Assembly (NCBI GenBank): GCA_903910555.1
Contig: CAIVZZ010000019.1
Coordinates: 43,235-107,234 of the forward strand
Source: an uncultured Gemmatimonadota bacterium
GTDB taxonomy: Bacteria; Gemmatimonadota; Gemmatimonadetes; Gemmatimonadales; Gemmatimonadaceae
Length of the DNA stretch: 64,000 nt
Direction: 5' to 3'
The notes below the pieces were generated by a model. That model did no database searches, had not been told where the DNA came from, and worked only from the letters and a program-made list of their open reading frames with translations. Shown one piece after another: positions 44,111-53,078 of this stretch. Every line of letters starts with the position of its first letter. The stretch's first letter is position 1. The position numbers and the translations under genes are program-made.

Positions 44111-46318
44111 ATGACGGTCGGTTCACGAGATCTTAATTCGCAGATTCGCGCACGCGCGCTGAAAGTAGCCGGCGTGCTGTCCGCCGCCGTGCTGCTCGCA
44201 GGCGCGGCGTCGGGTCCGGACACACCGAAGAACGTGCCGCCAAGTCCGGTCGTCGCGAACGCGGCGATGCAGGACGACACGGCAGCGGTTCGGAAGCTCC
44301 TCGCGAGCGGTTCGGGTGTGAACGTCGCGCAGGGTGACGGCATGACCGCGCTGCACTGGGCTGCCGAACGTGGCGACCTGGCGCTGACGAACACGCTGAT
44401 CAAGGCGCACGCGAACCTCAAGGCAACGACACGCATCGGCTCGTACACGCCGCTGCAGATCGCGAGCAAGGGCGGCAACGCGACGATCGTTCGCGCGCTG
44501 ATCAAGGCCGGCAGCGATGTGAACGCGGTGACGACGTCCGGTGCGACCGCGCTGCATCTCGCGGCGGCATCGGGCAGCGCCGACGCGGTTACGGCGCTGA
44601 TCGAGAAGGGCGCAAATGTGAACGCGAAAGAATCCGAGTGGGGCCAGACGCCGCTCGTGTTCGCCGCGGAGTATGACCGCGCCGACGTGATTCGCGTCCT
44701 GCTGAAGCACGGCGCCGACGCGAACGCGCATACGACGGATGTGAACATCAACGAAGAAGCCGCGCGCGATCAGGCGGCGTTGAAGAAGCGGAACGAAGTG
44801 CTGATCTCGTTCATGCCGCAGGCGCGCAAGGATTCAGTTGCGGCGGCAGCGAGAGAAGCGGCGGCGAAGGCTGCTGCGAACCCGGCGCTGGCCGCAGGTG
44901 GCCGCGCAGGCGGCGGTGGCGGTGGCGGCGCACGCGGTGGACCGCAGCCGGTGGGTCCGTTCACGCCGGCTCAGGTGCAGGCCGCGATTGATTCGGGCCG
45001 CGCAACACGACTGCTGTCGAGCGTTGCGAAGGGTCCGGTGACCGAGTTCGTCGACACGATCAACGGCGGCGTTGCCGGCTACGCTTCGTCGGTTGGCGGC
45101 GTCGGCGGCATGACGGCGCTGCATCACGCGGTGCGTCAGGGCAACATCAGCGCAGTGACCGCGCTGCTCGATGGCGGCGCGAACATCAACGACGTCTCGC
45201 TGAACGATCATACGACGCCGCTGCTGCTGGCGGCAATCAACGGTGAGTTCGACGTCGCAATGAAGTTGATCGAGCACGGCGCCGACCCGAACATCGCGAG
45301 CATGGCTGGCGCGACGCCGCTGTACGCCGTGATCAACACGCAGTGGGCCCCGCGGTCGCGCTTTCCGCAGCCGCAGGCGATTCAGAATCAGAAGACGTCG
45401 TACCTGGACGTCATGACGGGACTGCTCAAGCTGCATGCGAACCCGAACGTTCGCATCCAGACGCATCTCTGGTATTTCGCATTCAACAACTGCGGCAACG
45501 CAAACTGCGGCCTCGAGAATCTCGAGGGCACGACGCCGTTCTGGCGCGCAGCGTACGCCACCGACGTCGACGCGATGAAAGTTCTCGTCGCGTACGGTGC
45601 TGATCCGGACATCCCGTCGCAGCGCATGGCCGTTGCGGCCGCAGGCGGCGGTCGCGGTGGACGTGGCGGCGGCGCAGGCGGTGGTGCGGGTCGCGCGGCA
45701 GGCGGCGGTGCCGGCGGACCTGGCGGAGCAACTGCGCCGGTTCCAATGGCTGCGGGTGCAGCTCCGGCAGCTGCAGACGCTGGTGTGTCGTCCGCACCGT
45801 CGCCGTTCACGGCTGGCGCTTACAGGGCTCCCGATGGCGATGGCGGTGCAGCGCCGGCTCGTGGAGCTGGCGGACGCGGGGTGATTCCGGGTCCGGGCGC
45901 TGATCCGGCAACGGATTCGGCCGCTCGCGCAGCGGTCGCAGGAGTTGGTGTCTACGCGCTGCACGCAGCGTCCGGCGTCGGCTTCGGCAACGGATTCGCA
46001 GGCAACTCGCTCCGTCATGCGCCGGATGGCTGGATGCCGGCCGTGAAGTATCTGATCGAAGTGCTGCACGCCGATCCGAACATCCGCGACAATCAGGGCT
46101 ACACGCCGATGCACAACGCCGCCGCTCGTGGCGACAACGAGATGATCCTGTATCTCGTGTCGAAGGGTGGCGATGTGAAGGCGGTCGCGAAGAACGGCAG
46201 AACGACGGTCGACATGGCCAACTCGCCGGTCTCGCGCACCCGCCCGTTCCCGGAGACAGTCGCTCTTCTGGAAAAGCTCGGCGCGCACAACAGCCACAAC
46301 TGCGTTTCGTGCTGGTAG
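44111..46318 (+). CDS. exported ankyrin-repeat protein
   Basis: A 735-residue protein with a hydrophobic N-terminal segment (VLSAAVLLAGAAS). Ankyrin block 1 (about 50-220) has MTALHWAAERGDLALTNTLI, YTPLQIASKGGNATIVRALI, ATALHLAAASGSADAVTALI and QTPLVFAAEYDRADVIRVLL. After a Gly/Ala-rich linker comes block 2 (about 325-500), a second very Gly-rich linker and a last pair of repeats near the C terminus (YTPMHNAAARGDNEMILYLV). The protein ends HNCVSCW, a CxxC without haem His. It is third in the DUF1592-DUF1552-ankyrin unit and may scaffold the other two. Confidence 0.88.
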   Translation: MTVGSRDLNSQIRARALKVAGVLSAAVLLAGAASGPDTPKNVPPSPVVANAAMQDDTAAVRKLLASGSGVNVAQGDGMTALHWAAERGDLALTNTLIKAHANLKATTRIGSYTPLQIASKGGNATIVRALIKAGSDVNAVTTSGATALHLAAASGSADAVTALIEKGANVNAKESEWGQTPLVFAAEYDRADVIRVLLKHGADANAHTTDVNINEEAARDQAALKKRNEVLISFMPQARKDSVAAAAREAAAKAAANPALAAGGRAGGGGGGGARGGPQPVGPFTPAQVQAAIDSGRATRLLSSVAKGPVTEFVDTINGGVAGYASSVGGVGGMTALHHAVRQGNISAVTALLDGGANINDVSLNDHTTPLLLAAINGEFDVAMKLIEHGADPNIASMAGATPLYAVINTQWAPRSRFPQPQAIQNQKTSYLDVMTGLLKLHANPNVRIQTHLWYFAFNNCGNANCGLENLEGTTPFWRAAYATDVDAMKVLVAYGADPDIPSQRMAVAAAGGGRGGRGGGAGGGAGRAAGGGAGGPGGATAPVPMAAGAAPAAADAGVSSAPSPFTAGAYRAPDGDGGAAPARGAGGRGVIPGPGADPATDSAARAAVAGVGVYALHAASGVGFGNGFAGNSLRHAPDGWMPAVKYLIEVLHADPNIRDNQGYTPMHNAAARGDNEMILYLVSKGGDVKAVAKNGRTTVDMANSPVSRTRPFPETVALLEKLGAHNSHNCVSCW

Positions 46319-46323
46319 ACTAG

Positions 46324-46575
46324 ATGCCGATTTTCGAGTACGCATGCCGGTCGTGCGCACATCGATTTGAAGTTCTCATTCGGGGCACATCGGCACAGCC
46401 GGTGTGCCCCGAGTGCAAGAGCGCAGATCTTGAGAAACTTCTTTCGCTGCCGGCGGTGAAGTCAGAGTCGACGCACGCGCTCGCCATGAAGGCTGCAAAG
46501 AAGCGCGATGTGAAGCAGGCGAATCAGCAGGGGCGGACGCAGGCAGAGTACGAAGCGGCGCACGACAACGAATAG
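46324..46575 (+). CDS. FmdB-family zinc-ribbon protein
   Basis: An 83-residue protein with N-terminal zinc ribbon MPIFEYACRSCAHRFE. The ligands are Cys8, Cys11, Cys28 and Cys31, and LEKLLSLPAV follows, as in the FmdB/CxxC_CXXC_SSSS family of putative regulatory proteins. The C-terminal half is charged and helical (KKRDVKQANQQGRTQAEYEAAH). It starts 5 bases after the ankyrin stop, so it is last in the same transcript, and a strong hairpin terminator follows. Molecular role unknown. Confidence 0.88.
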   Translation: MPIFEYACRSCAHRFEVLIRGTSAQPVCPECKSADLEKLLSLPAVKSESTHALAMKAAKKRDVKQANQQGRTQAEYEAAHDNE

Positions 46576-46586
46576 TCTTGGCGTGA

Positions 46587-46638
46587 TAGAAAAGCGACGG
46601 GCCCGATCGATGTATTGATCGGGCCCGTCGCTTTTCTA
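46587..46638. terminator. 22-bp perfect hairpin terminator between convergent genes
   Basis: Arms 46587-46608 and 46617-46638 (AAAAGCGACGGGCCCGATC core) pair over 22 bases around an 8-base loop. The plus strand reads CTTTTCT on the 3' side and the minus strand likewise, so it can end both the FmdB transcript and the convergent one. Confidence 0.85.
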
Positions 46639-46651
46639 CATCCGCCAACAG

Positions 46652-47683
46652 CTACGGCAGCTTCTCGCCCTTGAGCATCAGATCCACATGTTCCTGCGCC
46701 TGCTGAAGGCCGCCGGTCTGCCAGAGAATCCTGCCTTCATTCTTCTCGTCGACCCCGGCAATCACCTGATTGCACACGGAAACCAGCTGGCTGAGCAGCG
46801 CCGTCGCTTCGGCGGTGGTCGTCGCCGCCTGCACCCGCTTGGCAATCGCGATCGCCGTATCCGCGCGCATCGCGGCATTCCGCAGCGCCGTCGCGATGTG
46901 CACAGAATGCATGATCACATTCTGCGACGCGCCCGCCGCTTTCGCCGCGAGTTCTATATGAGTGGCCGCGGCGAGTGCCGCCTTCTTCATGCCGTAGCCA
47001 AGCCCCGGCCCCGCGGCGACGATCGTCGGATCCATCGCGTTGATCACATGGCCGGCGTGGAGCTTCATCCCGTCGAGATTCGCCGCCTTCCCGGCGAGCG
47101 TCGCATGCTGCTGCGCGGTGCGAGCCTCGGCGAACGCCACCGGAAGCAGCCCCATTCCGTTTGGCGTATCGGAGAACGAGTTCACCACATGGCCGATGTG
47201 CGTACCCACGGCGCCCGTCGGCACGGCGATTGGCGGAGTCGTTGCTCCCGAGCCGCCACCGCGACCGCCGCGGCCGCCAGCCGGCGGAGCGACGTACCCG
47301 CCCGGAAGCGGAGCGCCCGTGAGCTGCACAATCAGGCCATCGTACGAGCGCCGAACGACTGTATCGGTGCTTACGATGAACGTCTCGTGCCGGTACTGCT
47401 CATCCGTGAGGCCGTTGCGCTGCAGGATATCCGCGACCTGCGCGCGGAGCTTGTCCTTCAGCGCCTGCTGCACCTCCGGCTTCTTGTTGCCGACCATGGC
47501 GAGCTGCAAATCGATCGAATCGTGGGCCACGTCGATCGCGACCTGGACCTTTGCCAGCAGAGCGACCTGGTCTTTAGTGAGCGACATTGAAGTCGCAGAA
47601 GTCGCGCCCTGCGCACCCGCCAAAAGCGGGGCGCCGACGAACGCGGCAATGAGAACGGTGTAACCAAGGGAACGACCGCGCAC
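46652..47683 (-). CDS. exported protein with repeated HxxH motifs, unknown
   Basis: A 343-residue exported protein starting at GTG 5 bases after GGAGG; signal peptide VRGRSLGYTVLIAAFVGAP, cleavage near LAGAQ. Residues about 34-125 are a helical domain with LTDEQYRHETF. A Pro/Gly/Arg-rich linker follows, and then a helical region with a regular pattern of about 48 residues: HIGH (162-165), His193 in QHATLAGKAA, HAGH (209-212), His242 in HIELAAKAA, HSVH (259-262). This suggests a metal- or haem-binding helical bundle. No CxxCH. I recognise no named family. Confidence 0.75.
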   Translation of the reverse strand: MRGRSLGYTVLIAAFVGAPLLAGAQGATSATSMSLTKDQVALLAKVQVAIDVAHDSIDLQLAMVGNKKPEVQQALKDKLRAQVADILQRNGLTDEQYRHETFIVSTDTVVRRSYDGLIVQLTGAPLPGGYVAPPAGGRGGRGGGSGATTPPIAVPTGAVGTHIGHVVNSFSDTPNGMGLLPVAFAEARTAQQHATLAGKAANLDGMKLHAGHVINAMDPTIVAAGPGLGYGMKKAALAAATHIELAAKAAGASQNVIMHSVHIATALRNAAMRADTAIAIAKRVQAATTTAEATALLSQLVSVCNQVIAGVDEKNEGRILWQTGGLQQAQEHVDLMLKGEKLP

Positions 47684-47713
47684 GCTAACCTCCGAGGTCC
47701 GGGTGGAACGCGG

Positions 47714-47756
47714 CCACACTGGGCCAGTACCTTATAAGTACCTGCTGGCCGTGTGG
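47714..47756. promoter_or_regulatory. interrupted dyad in divergent promoter region
   Basis: Between the HxxH protein (minus) and the second M30-like lipoprotein (plus), CCACAC (47714) pairs with GTGTGG (47751-47756), GGCCAG (47722) with CTGGCC (47745-47750), and a central GTAC..TTATAA..GTAC is itself symmetric. It could be a shared operator or, in RNA, a bulged hairpin. Confidence 0.4.
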
Positions 47757-47844
47757 CGCGGGTTCATATTAGAGTTACGCCCACGGACGTCAAGGCGCTG
47801 TAATGGTACCTTCCCGTAAGTTCCCACATTCAGTGCGAGGCTGC

Positions 47845-50403
47845 ATGCGACGGATTCTCTTCCTGCTGGTGCCGGTTGGTGTCCTCGCGTGCAGTGGAAG
47901 CGGCGGGGGCAACAGCTCGACGAACTCCGGCGGGACGCAGCCGACCTCCACGACTTCGGCCATCGCGCTCAACCCGGCAAACGTGACGTTCAGCGCGGTC
48001 GCGGGCGCGGCGAGCCCCGCCGGGCAGTCTGTCGCCGTTACCAATGCCGGCACCGGATCGCTAAGCGGTCTCGCGTTGGGAACCATCACTTATGGCGGCG
48101 GCCAGACCGGCGGCTGGCTCGCAGGCGTCATCAGCGGCGTAACGGCGCCGACCACGGTGACCGTGACGCCTACAACCAGCACGCTTCTGGCCGGCACTTA
48201 CACGGCGTTCGTTCCGGTGACTTCGTCGGCGACCGGCGTGGCCAACAGCCCGCAGTCGGTGACCGTGACACTCACGATCACCGCAGGCGCGGCAACAAAG
48301 CTCGTATTCGGATCGCAGCCGACAACCACAAACGGCGGCACGATCACACCGTCGGTGACGGTCGCGGTTGAAGACGCGCTCGGAAATGTCGTCACCAGTT
48401 CAAACGCGAGCGTGACGATCGCTATCGGCGCGAATTCCGCCGGCGGTGCGCTAACCGGAACCGCGACAGTCGCCGCCGTGGCCGGCGTTGCGACCTTCAC
48501 GAATCTCGCGATCGCAAAGCAGGGCACCGGCTACACGCTCGTCGCAACTGCTGCCGGCCTCACCAGTGCTACGAGCTCGGCGTTCAACGTCACCGCGATC
48601 AGTGCGAACACGACGCTTAGCGCGGCGGGACAATCCAGCACGTTCACGAACACGCCAAACTTCAGCGCGACGCTCGCTGTGCAGGCGGGGTCGCAGTATC
48701 TGGTCGCGGTCGTGAATACCGACACGACGACCGAGAATTTCTCGCTCACCGGGAGCTTCGCGACGTCGGGTTCGTCAGCCTCGGCACTTCGATTTGCTGG
48801 TGCGCCGCTGCAACAGCCGTCGACTGCGCCCGCCTCAGCGGGATCCGGTCGCACGCTCACATACAACGGACCATCGCTCGCGATGCTCCGCCAGTCGGCC
48901 CAGTTCCATACGTCGGTGCTCGAGCACGACCGTCAGGTCTACGCATCGCTCGGCAGTCCGAGCGCGGCGTGGGCGCGCTCGCGATCGGTGAACGCGTCGG
49001 GCGCGCGACAGTCGCACGTGAGCGCGGCAATCACGCAAACCATCGGCGCGGTCAACAAGATTTACGTCCTGAACTCAAACAGCGGCAACTGCACCCCCGT
49101 CGATTCGATCGGGGCCCGTACCGTGGCGATCGGCCAGCACGTGATCGTGCTCGCCGATACGAGTCTCACGAAGTGGCCGCAGGCGTTCCGGCCGGATACG
49201 TCGTTCTATCAAACATTCGCGAACGAATACGACCAGATCACCTGGCCGCACCTGCTCAACAACATCGGCGATCCGCTGCTCATCGATTCGCAGCTCTCGA
49301 GCATCGGCAAAGTGACGGTCACGATCACGCCTACGCTGAACAACTTCAAGAGCGGCGCAACGAGCGGGACCGTCGTGGCGTTCGTAAACAGCTGCGACTT
49401 CTATCCGTATGTCGCGGGGACCGGTAACAACGCGGACTACAGCAATCAGACGGAGATGTTCTACTCGCTCGTGCCATCGTCGACCGGCTATTCGGTCAAC
49501 ACGTGGGAGAACGAGATCCGCGCCACCGCGGCGCACGAGACGAAACACATCGTGTCGTTCGCGACACGGTTCAAGAACAACGCACCGTTCGAGGTGATCT
49601 GGCTCGAGGAAGGGCTCGCTCAGGAGTCGTCGGAGATTTGGGAGCGCAACTTCAATCTGGCCACTTGGAAAAGCAACGCGGGCTTCTTTCAGACCGTCGA
49701 TTGCGAACTGAGCCTCGGGGAAACCGGAAGTTGTGATCCGGCCAACCAGGCCGGTCTGAGCCCCAAACCATATGCAATGGTCGGCAGTCATCTCCCCTTC
49801 CTCTTCCAGTACCTCCAGTCCGAAAGTTCGGCCAACGCCGAGGGACTCGGGCTCGACACGCCATCCAACTACGGCGCCGGCTGGGAGTTCGCGCGCTGGG
49901 CAACGGATCAATACGCTACCGGCACGGAAGGTCCGTTCATCAAATCGCTGATCACCGAGCCGAAGCAGACAGGGCTGAACAATCTGGCATTGCATACCGG
50001 CCAATCGATTCCGTTGCTGCTCACATACTGGAACGTCGCGACCGCAACTTTCCAGAACCCGAAATACGTCGCAGCTGATGTGCGCACGACGATTCCGAGT
50101 TTCAACTTCGCGAACATCGACAGCATCGGACAAACAGCGTTGTCGTGCTCGAGCAACGGCACGAGAGTTCCATGCGGACTCTTCACGAACAGCGGCAGCC
50201 CCGTTTTCCCGATCACTCCGATCGCAGTTTCCAGCGCCGCCTCATTCTCGAGAACAGTCAACGCCGTCCCGGGAACTTCGGCATCGTACTTCCTGTTCAC
50301 CGGCACCACAGCTGGAATCGAGACGCTGAATCTCCTCAGTGCCGGCGGCGCGGCACTTCCATCGACGAGCGGATTTCGCGTGCTGATTTTGCGGGTGCAA
50401 TAG
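47845..50403 (+). CDS. second M30-like zinc metallopeptidase lipoprotein
   Basis: An 852-residue lipoprotein, lipobox VGVLACS, start ATG after GAGG. It has Ser/Thr/Gly-rich linkers, then two Ig-like domains (ALNPANVTFSAVAGAASPAGQSV type, and ATKLVFGSQPTTTNGGTI with TFTNLAIAKQGTGYTL), then the protease core. HExxH is His564, Glu565 and His568 in AAHETKHIVSF, followed by VIWLEEGLAQESSEIWE. The TEMFYSLVP segment parallels NGEIFYSIVP in the gene at 25997-27787, so they are paralogues with different N-terminal accessories. Surface protease. Confidence 0.85.
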   Translation: MRRILFLLVPVGVLACSGSGGGNSSTNSGGTQPTSTTSAIALNPANVTFSAVAGAASPAGQSVAVTNAGTGSLSGLALGTITYGGGQTGGWLAGVISGVTAPTTVTVTPTTSTLLAGTYTAFVPVTSSATGVANSPQSVTVTLTITAGAATKLVFGSQPTTTNGGTITPSVTVAVEDALGNVVTSSNASVTIAIGANSAGGALTGTATVAAVAGVATFTNLAIAKQGTGYTLVATAAGLTSATSSAFNVTAISANTTLSAAGQSSTFTNTPNFSATLAVQAGSQYLVAVVNTDTTTENFSLTGSFATSGSSASALRFAGAPLQQPSTAPASAGSGRTLTYNGPSLAMLRQSAQFHTSVLEHDRQVYASLGSPSAAWARSRSVNASGARQSHVSAAITQTIGAVNKIYVLNSNSGNCTPVDSIGARTVAIGQHVIVLADTSLTKWPQAFRPDTSFYQTFANEYDQITWPHLLNNIGDPLLIDSQLSSIGKVTVTITPTLNNFKSGATSGTVVAFVNSCDFYPYVAGTGNNADYSNQTEMFYSLVPSSTGYSVNTWENEIRATAAHETKHIVSFATRFKNNAPFEVIWLEEGLAQESSEIWERNFNLATWKSNAGFFQTVDCELSLGETGSCDPANQAGLSPKPYAMVGSHLPFLFQYLQSESSANAEGLGLDTPSNYGAGWEFARWATDQYATGTEGPFIKSLITEPKQTGLNNLALHTGQSIPLLLTYWNVATATFQNPKYVAADVRTTIPSFNFANIDSIGQTALSCSSNGTRVPCGLFTNSGSPVFPITPIAVSSAASFSRTVNAVPGTSASYFLFTGTTAGIETLNLLSAGGAALPSTSGFRVLILRVQ

Positions 50404-50407
50404 CGCG

Positions 50408-51181
50408 ATGGCCGAAACTCGTCTGCGCGTCCGCTCTGTTTCCGAAATCGTCGACGCGGCGTTCGCGCTCTACAGGCGCGATGCCGGCCAGTACATCCTC
50501 GTCATGGCCGTCGCGTCCATCCCGCAGCTCGTGATCCAGCTCGTGGGACGGCGCGACAGCTCCTCGCTCGGATTCAGCACGCTCATGTTCACGCTCATGA
50601 CGGGGCTCGTGTCCGCGCTCACGCTCACGGCCGCGTCGGCCGCGATCGTGAAGTTCGGATCGGAGGTATACCTCAACGAGCGCGCCGATCTCACCGAGGC
50701 GCTGCGCAGCGTCATTCCGAAGACCTTCGAGATCATCGGCGCGGGCTTTCTGAAGGGGATCCTCTATTTCGTCGGCTTTCTCTGTTTCTTCGTCGGCATC
50801 TTCTATGTTGCCGCGCGCTTCTTTGCGGTCAACTCGGCGATCGTCCTCGAGGACGCGGGCGTCGGCGAGGCGTTCACTCGATCGTCCGAACTGTCAGAAG
50901 ACCGCAAGCGGCACATTCTGAATACACTGCTGCTCGTCTGGATTATTTATTTCCTGCTCAGCGTGTGCGTCGCGGTGGTGGCGACGCTGCTGCGCAGTCC
51001 GGTGCTCACGATCATCGGTTCGACGATCTTCTCAATCGTTGGCTATCCGATTGTCGCGCTGACCAGCATGCTGCTCTACTACGATTGCAGGATCCGTGGC
51101 GAAGGCTTCGATATCGAATGGATGGCGTCGTCGATGGGACGCCCGGATACCGCAGCCGCCGCAAACTCCGCGACTCTCTAG
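50408..51181 (+). CDS. polytopic membrane protein, first gene of MoxR cluster
   Basis: A 257-residue membrane protein with about six hydrophobic segments, starting MAETRLRVRSVSEIVDAAFALYRRDAGQYI. The amphipathic SVSEIVDAAFxLYR start followed by paired helices is typical of membrane proteins related to the glycerophosphodiesterase membrane domain. It starts 4 bases after the M30-like gene and is 7 bases from the DUF4129 gene, so it is probably first in the MoxR-DUF58 operon or read through from upstream. Function unknown. Confidence 0.8.
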   Translation: MAETRLRVRSVSEIVDAAFALYRRDAGQYILVMAVASIPQLVIQLVGRRDSSSLGFSTLMFTLMTGLVSALTLTAASAAIVKFGSEVYLNERADLTEALRSVIPKTFEIIGAGFLKGILYFVGFLCFFVGIFYVAARFFAVNSAIVLEDAGVGEAFTRSSELSEDRKRHILNTLLLVWIIYFLLSVCVAVVATLLRSPVLTIIGSTIFSIVGYPIVALTSMLLYYDCRIRGEGFDIEWMASSMGRPDTAAAANSATL

Positions 51182-51188
51182 CGAACAG

Positions 51189-51806
51189 GTGACGCCTCTG
51201 CAGGGCACACAGTCGTGGCCGGTGACCGCCGTGCACGACACGCTGGCGATCATCGCGCGGCAGCGCCTGTACGAGCGCACAATCGGCGAGAGCGCGTGGA
51301 GCCGATTCTGGAGCGCCGTCAGCCGCGCGCTGAACTCGCTCTTCGAATTCTTCCGTGGATCGCCGACGGGACGTCACCTGACGCTCGCGATCGTGGTGCT
51401 CATCGTCGTCGCGGTCGCGATTCATTTTATTCTCGCGACGCTCGCGGCGCGGGCCGATGTAGTCGTGGCGGATGCGGACTCAACCCGCGGACGCGCGACC
51501 GACGCGTGGCGCGACGCCGAACGGCTCGCCGCCGAAGGCCGCTTCACCGATGCATCACACGCGCTCCTCGCTGCGATGCTCACGGCGTTCGCGCAGCGCG
51601 GCGAAGTGCGGCTGCATGCGTCGAAGACCGCCGGTGACTACGCACGCGAACTCGCGCGCCGCGGCTCGCCTTCGCGCAGCGCGTTCCAGCAATTCCGGCG
51701 CCGCTACGACGCGCTGATCTTCGGAGTCGGCACCTGCACCGCCGACGAATACGCCGCCCTGCTGCGCGACGCCGCGCCGATCCTCGCCCGGGCCGGGGTC
51801 GCATGA
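51189..51806 (+). CDS. DUF4129 domain protein
   Basis: A 205-residue protein with one transmembrane helix (LTLAIVVLIVVAVAIHFIL, about 60-78) and a C-terminal cytoplasmic DUF4129 domain: DAWRDAERLAAEGRFTDASHALLAAML, then QFRRRYDALIFG and CTADEYAALLRDAAPIL. The GTG at 51189 gives no overlap with the upstream gene; a longer frame from 51096 overlaps it by 86 bases and was rejected. In the MoxR cluster this family stands next to DUF4350, as here, and its stop overlaps the DUF4350 start. Confidence 0.82.
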   Translation: MTPLQGTQSWPVTAVHDTLAIIARQRLYERTIGESAWSRFWSAVSRALNSLFEFFRGSPTGRHLTLAIVVLIVVAVAIHFILATLAARADVVVADADSTRGRATDAWRDAERLAAEGRFTDASHALLAAMLTAFAQRGEVRLHASKTAGDYARELARRGSPSRSAFQQFRRRYDALIFGVGTCTADEYAALLRDAAPILARAGVA

Positions 51807-53077
51807 GTACCGCGGCCGCTCAGCCCACGCGGACCACGCCGCCCTGGTACGTGCGGCCGGCGATCGTGCTGCCGATCGTCGCGGCGCTCATCATACTCAC
51901 CGCGCTTGTCACGCCGCAGCCCACCGCGGGCCGCAACGGCGACGGTCGCCTGACGACCTATTCGGCCGCACCAATGGGCGGCCGCATGTTCTTCGATCTC
52001 TCGCAGCGCCTTGGCTGGCAGGCCGAACAGCGTCGCGCGCCCGACTGGCCGGCGGATACCGACGCGATCATCGCCGAGCTCGATCCGGTCGTGCCGCTGC
52101 GCGTCACCGAGGTTCACACGCTGCTCGATCGCGTGCGAAACGGCGGGATGCTCCTCGCGATGATTGGCCCGGGCTCGCATGTGCTCGCCGAATCGCTGCA
52201 CATCGCGATCGCGCCGAGTCATACGCGCACACGTCATCCGATGGGAGACGATGCGGGCTGCACGGAAGACGGATCGCGCACGCTCGCCCGCCGATATCTG
52301 TACACGCTCTGGCCCGGCGATCAGGTGCTGCTGAGTACAATCGGCTGGACCGGCCCTGCGCCCGCATCGGTCGCCACGATCGTCGAGACCGACGCGCTCG
52401 GCACCGGCGCAGGGCCGAATCACCGCGCGGCGGCGATCGGCTTTCCATACGGCCGCGGCCGCATCGTGGTCGGCGCTGATCCGGATCTGCTGCGCAACGA
52501 TGCCATTCGCGTCTGCAAATACGGGCTCGACGTGATGGCCGTGCACATGCTCGAGTATTTCGGACGCCGGGCGGACGGCTCGCAGCGCCGGATCGTGTTC
52601 GATGAATATCATCAGGGCTACGGCGAGCAGCGCGGGACGATGGCCGCGGTTACATCGTACCTGATCGGCCAGCCATCGGGTCGCCTCTTGTTTCAATTGC
52701 TGGCCGCCGGATTGGTCTTGCTGCTCGCGGTCGCGCCGCGCCTCATTCCGCCGTTTGATCCCGAGCGCATAGAGCGGCGCTCTCCGCTCGAACATGTCGA
52801 CGCACTCGGCCGCGCGTACGCACAGGTCGGCGCCACGCGTTCCGCCACGGCGCGGCTCGTGCGCGGCGTGCGGCGCCGTCTCGCCGGTGGTGCGATCCGG
52901 CCGGGCAGCGACGCAAGCGACGATGCGTTTCTCGATCGCGCGCAGCACGACGCCCCGCAGCTCGCGCCGGATATCGCGCTGATCAAGCAGGCGCTTCGTT
53001 CACAAGTTTCCCGCCGCGACTTCGCCTTGGTAGGCGCGGCACTCGAAAAACTCGAACTCTCTCTCACGCGGATTTGA
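51803..53077 (+). CDS. DUF4350 domain membrane protein
   Basis: A 424-residue protein: N-terminal transmembrane helix (IVLPIVAALIILTALV), a DUF4350 domain with YSAAPMGGRMFFDLSQRLGWQAEQ and LLDRVRNGGMLLAMIGPGS, GRGRIVVGADPDLLRND, VFDEYHQGYGEQ, then a second transmembrane helix (LLFQLLAAGLVLLLAV) and a cytoplasmic tail with RRSPLEHVDALGRAYAQ. The glutamine-amidotransferase-like domain is therefore probably periplasmic. The start overlaps DUF4129 by ATGA; MoxR follows at once. Confidence 0.88.
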   Translation: MSTAAAQPTRTTPPWYVRPAIVLPIVAALIILTALVTPQPTAGRNGDGRLTTYSAAPMGGRMFFDLSQRLGWQAEQRRAPDWPADTDAIIAELDPVVPLRVTEVHTLLDRVRNGGMLLAMIGPGSHVLAESLHIAIAPSHTRTRHPMGDDAGCTEDGSRTLARRYLYTLWPGDQVLLSTIGWTGPAPASVATIVETDALGTGAGPNHRAAAIGFPYGRGRIVVGADPDLLRNDAIRVCKYGLDVMAVHMLEYFGRRADGSQRRIVFDEYHQGYGEQRGTMAAVTSYLIGQPSGRLLFQLLAAGLVLLLAVAPRLIPPFDPERIERRSPLEHVDALGRAYAQVGATRSATARLVRGVRRRLAGGAIRPGSDASDDAFLDRAQHDAPQLAPDIALIKQALRSQVSRRDFALVGAALEKLELSLTRI

Positions 53078-53078
53078 C

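Noticed and set aside
44834..46360. 508-codon open frame on the minus strand
   Set aside because: Antisense to the ankyrin gene; the Gly/Ala-rich sense strand suppresses stops on the other strand.
51096..51188. Longer N terminus of the DUF4129 gene
   Set aside because: It would overlap the upstream membrane-protein gene by 86 bases and adds only Arg/Pro-rich residues; the GTG at 51189 is sufficient.
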